From: Pirellulales bacterium
GTDB lineage: Bacteria > Planctomycetota > Planctomycetia > Pirellulales > JADZDJ01
Length of the DNA stretch: 33,333 bases
NCBI GenBank assembly: GCA_035656635.1
Contig: DASRSD010000161.1
Location: 1-33,333 of the forward strand
Direction: 5' to 3'
Shown here: one piece after another, positions 32,948 through 33,333 of the stretch
Layout: each line of letters starts with the position of its first letter
Numbering within the stretch: position 1 is the stretch's first letter
Program-made: the position numbers and the translations under genes
Notes under the pieces: model-generated
Told to the model about the DNA's origin: nothing
Database searches by the model: none
The model's input: only the letters and a program-made list of their open reading frames with translations

Positions 32948-33333
32948 GTGAAATCGACTTTCTCGTTATTTGCTTTCGCAGCCGTTCTGGCAATTCTCGC
33001 CGGAAATGCATCAACTCTGTTCGCTCAAGCGCCCCAATACGGCAATCAATTGCCGGGAATGCAAACAGGCGTAGGTCAAGCTCAGCCCGGTATGCCACAA
33101 AACCAAGGTGCGCTTGCTGCCAGCACAGGTGGCCTGGGAATTGACGGCATCGCTGTGGTTGATGTGGCATATATCTTCAAAAAGCACGCCCGCTTTCTGC
33201 AACAAATGGAACTGATGAAGCAGAAAGTCGAAGCGGCTGAAGCGGAATTAAAGCGCGATCAAGATGAGCTGAAGCGAATGTCCGAACAATTGAAAACATT
33301 CCAAGCTGGCTCGCCCGACTACAAAAAATTAGA
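32948..33333 (+). CDS. OmpH/Skp-like periplasmic chaperone (5' part only)
   Basis: The reading frame from the GTG at 32948 runs off the right edge after 128 codons. It begins with a signal peptide (STFSLFAFAAVLAILAGNASTLFAQA), a Gln/Pro/Gly-rich spacer, then IAVVDVAYIFKKHARFLQQM, the start of the Skp/OmpH fold. A charged coiled-coil helix follows (KVEAAEAELKRDQDELKRMS) and the region SPDYKKL, where Skp-like proteins begin the return of the coil. The known family holds unfolded outer-membrane proteins in the periplasm. AAGGAG about nine bases before the GTG supports the start. Confidence 0.85.
   Translation, partial: MKSTFSLFAFAAVLAILAGNASTLFAQAPQYGNQLPGMQTGVGQAQPGMPQNQGALAASTGGLGIDGIAVVDVAYIFKKHARFLQQMELMKQKVEAAEAELKRDQDELKRMSEQLKTFQAGSPDYKKL

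Noticed and set aside
1-33333. tRNA, rRNA, CRISPR arrays, insertion sequences, phage or toxin-antitoxin genes
   Set aside because: No T-loop-like tRNA ends, no regularly spaced repeats, and no transposase, integrase or toxin motifs were found by reading both strands and the translated frames.

Overview
The window reads as chromosomal DNA from a planctomycete, probably of the Pirellulales/Pirellula type. This is an inference from gene content: a DUF1559 prepilin-like protein with the H-X9-DG C-terminal motif, two tandem DUF1571 proteins, two PEP-CTERM proteins (one with a dockerin), an FHA-GAF histidine kinase, a YidC of almost 800 residues, and rsmH without the usual ftsL/ftsI neighbours. Coding density is ordinary, many starts lack a clear Shine-Dalgarno, and both strands are used in short blocks. 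I found no rRNA, tRNA, CRISPR array, insertion sequence or phage gene.

Layout. 1-5243 is translation and membrane housekeeping: a tsaB 5' end (minus), a metallophosphoesterase, yidC with an inserted PDZ-like domain, and mnmE. 5244-7865 has an HdeD-like membrane protein, then (minus) a membrane-anchored TPR protein followed by an RluD-type pseudouridine synthase. 8152-10167 is a UvrD/Rep-family helicase. 10217-11584 (minus) is the most unusual gene: a sulfotransferase joined in frame to a transmembrane helix and a GspG-like pseudopilin domain, with a striking inverted repeat upstream. 11827-14126 (minus) holds a 58-residue membrane protein, a bifunctional CobL/CbiET and a PIG-L deacetylase. 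14347-17974 (minus) is queA, a Nudix protein, an IscS-type cysteine desulfurase and an A-type Fe-S carrier. An intrinsic terminator follows the carrier gene.

17975-18734 is the longest stretch without a gene. It contains several tandem and partly alternative hairpins ending in a T-run, a candidate structured RNA that I could not match to a known family. It is followed by rsmH and a large LysM protein. 21118-23976 (minus) is a likely operon of two DUF1571 paralogues and an alpha/beta hydrolase. 24503-25159 is a glyoxalase-II-like metallo-beta-lactamase protein. 25204-27379 (minus) is a response regulator plus FHA-GAF histidine kinase. 27549 to the end is an exported block: M28 peptidase with PDZ, two PEP-CTERM proteins, a DUF1559 protein and the 5' end of an OmpH/Skp-like chaperone.

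Most of the window is conserved housekeeping. The items most worth checking are the sulfotransferase-pseudopilin fusion with its upstream repeat, the structured region before rsmH, the PDZ insertion in YidC, and the inverted repeat that brackets the promoter of the Fe-S carrier gene.
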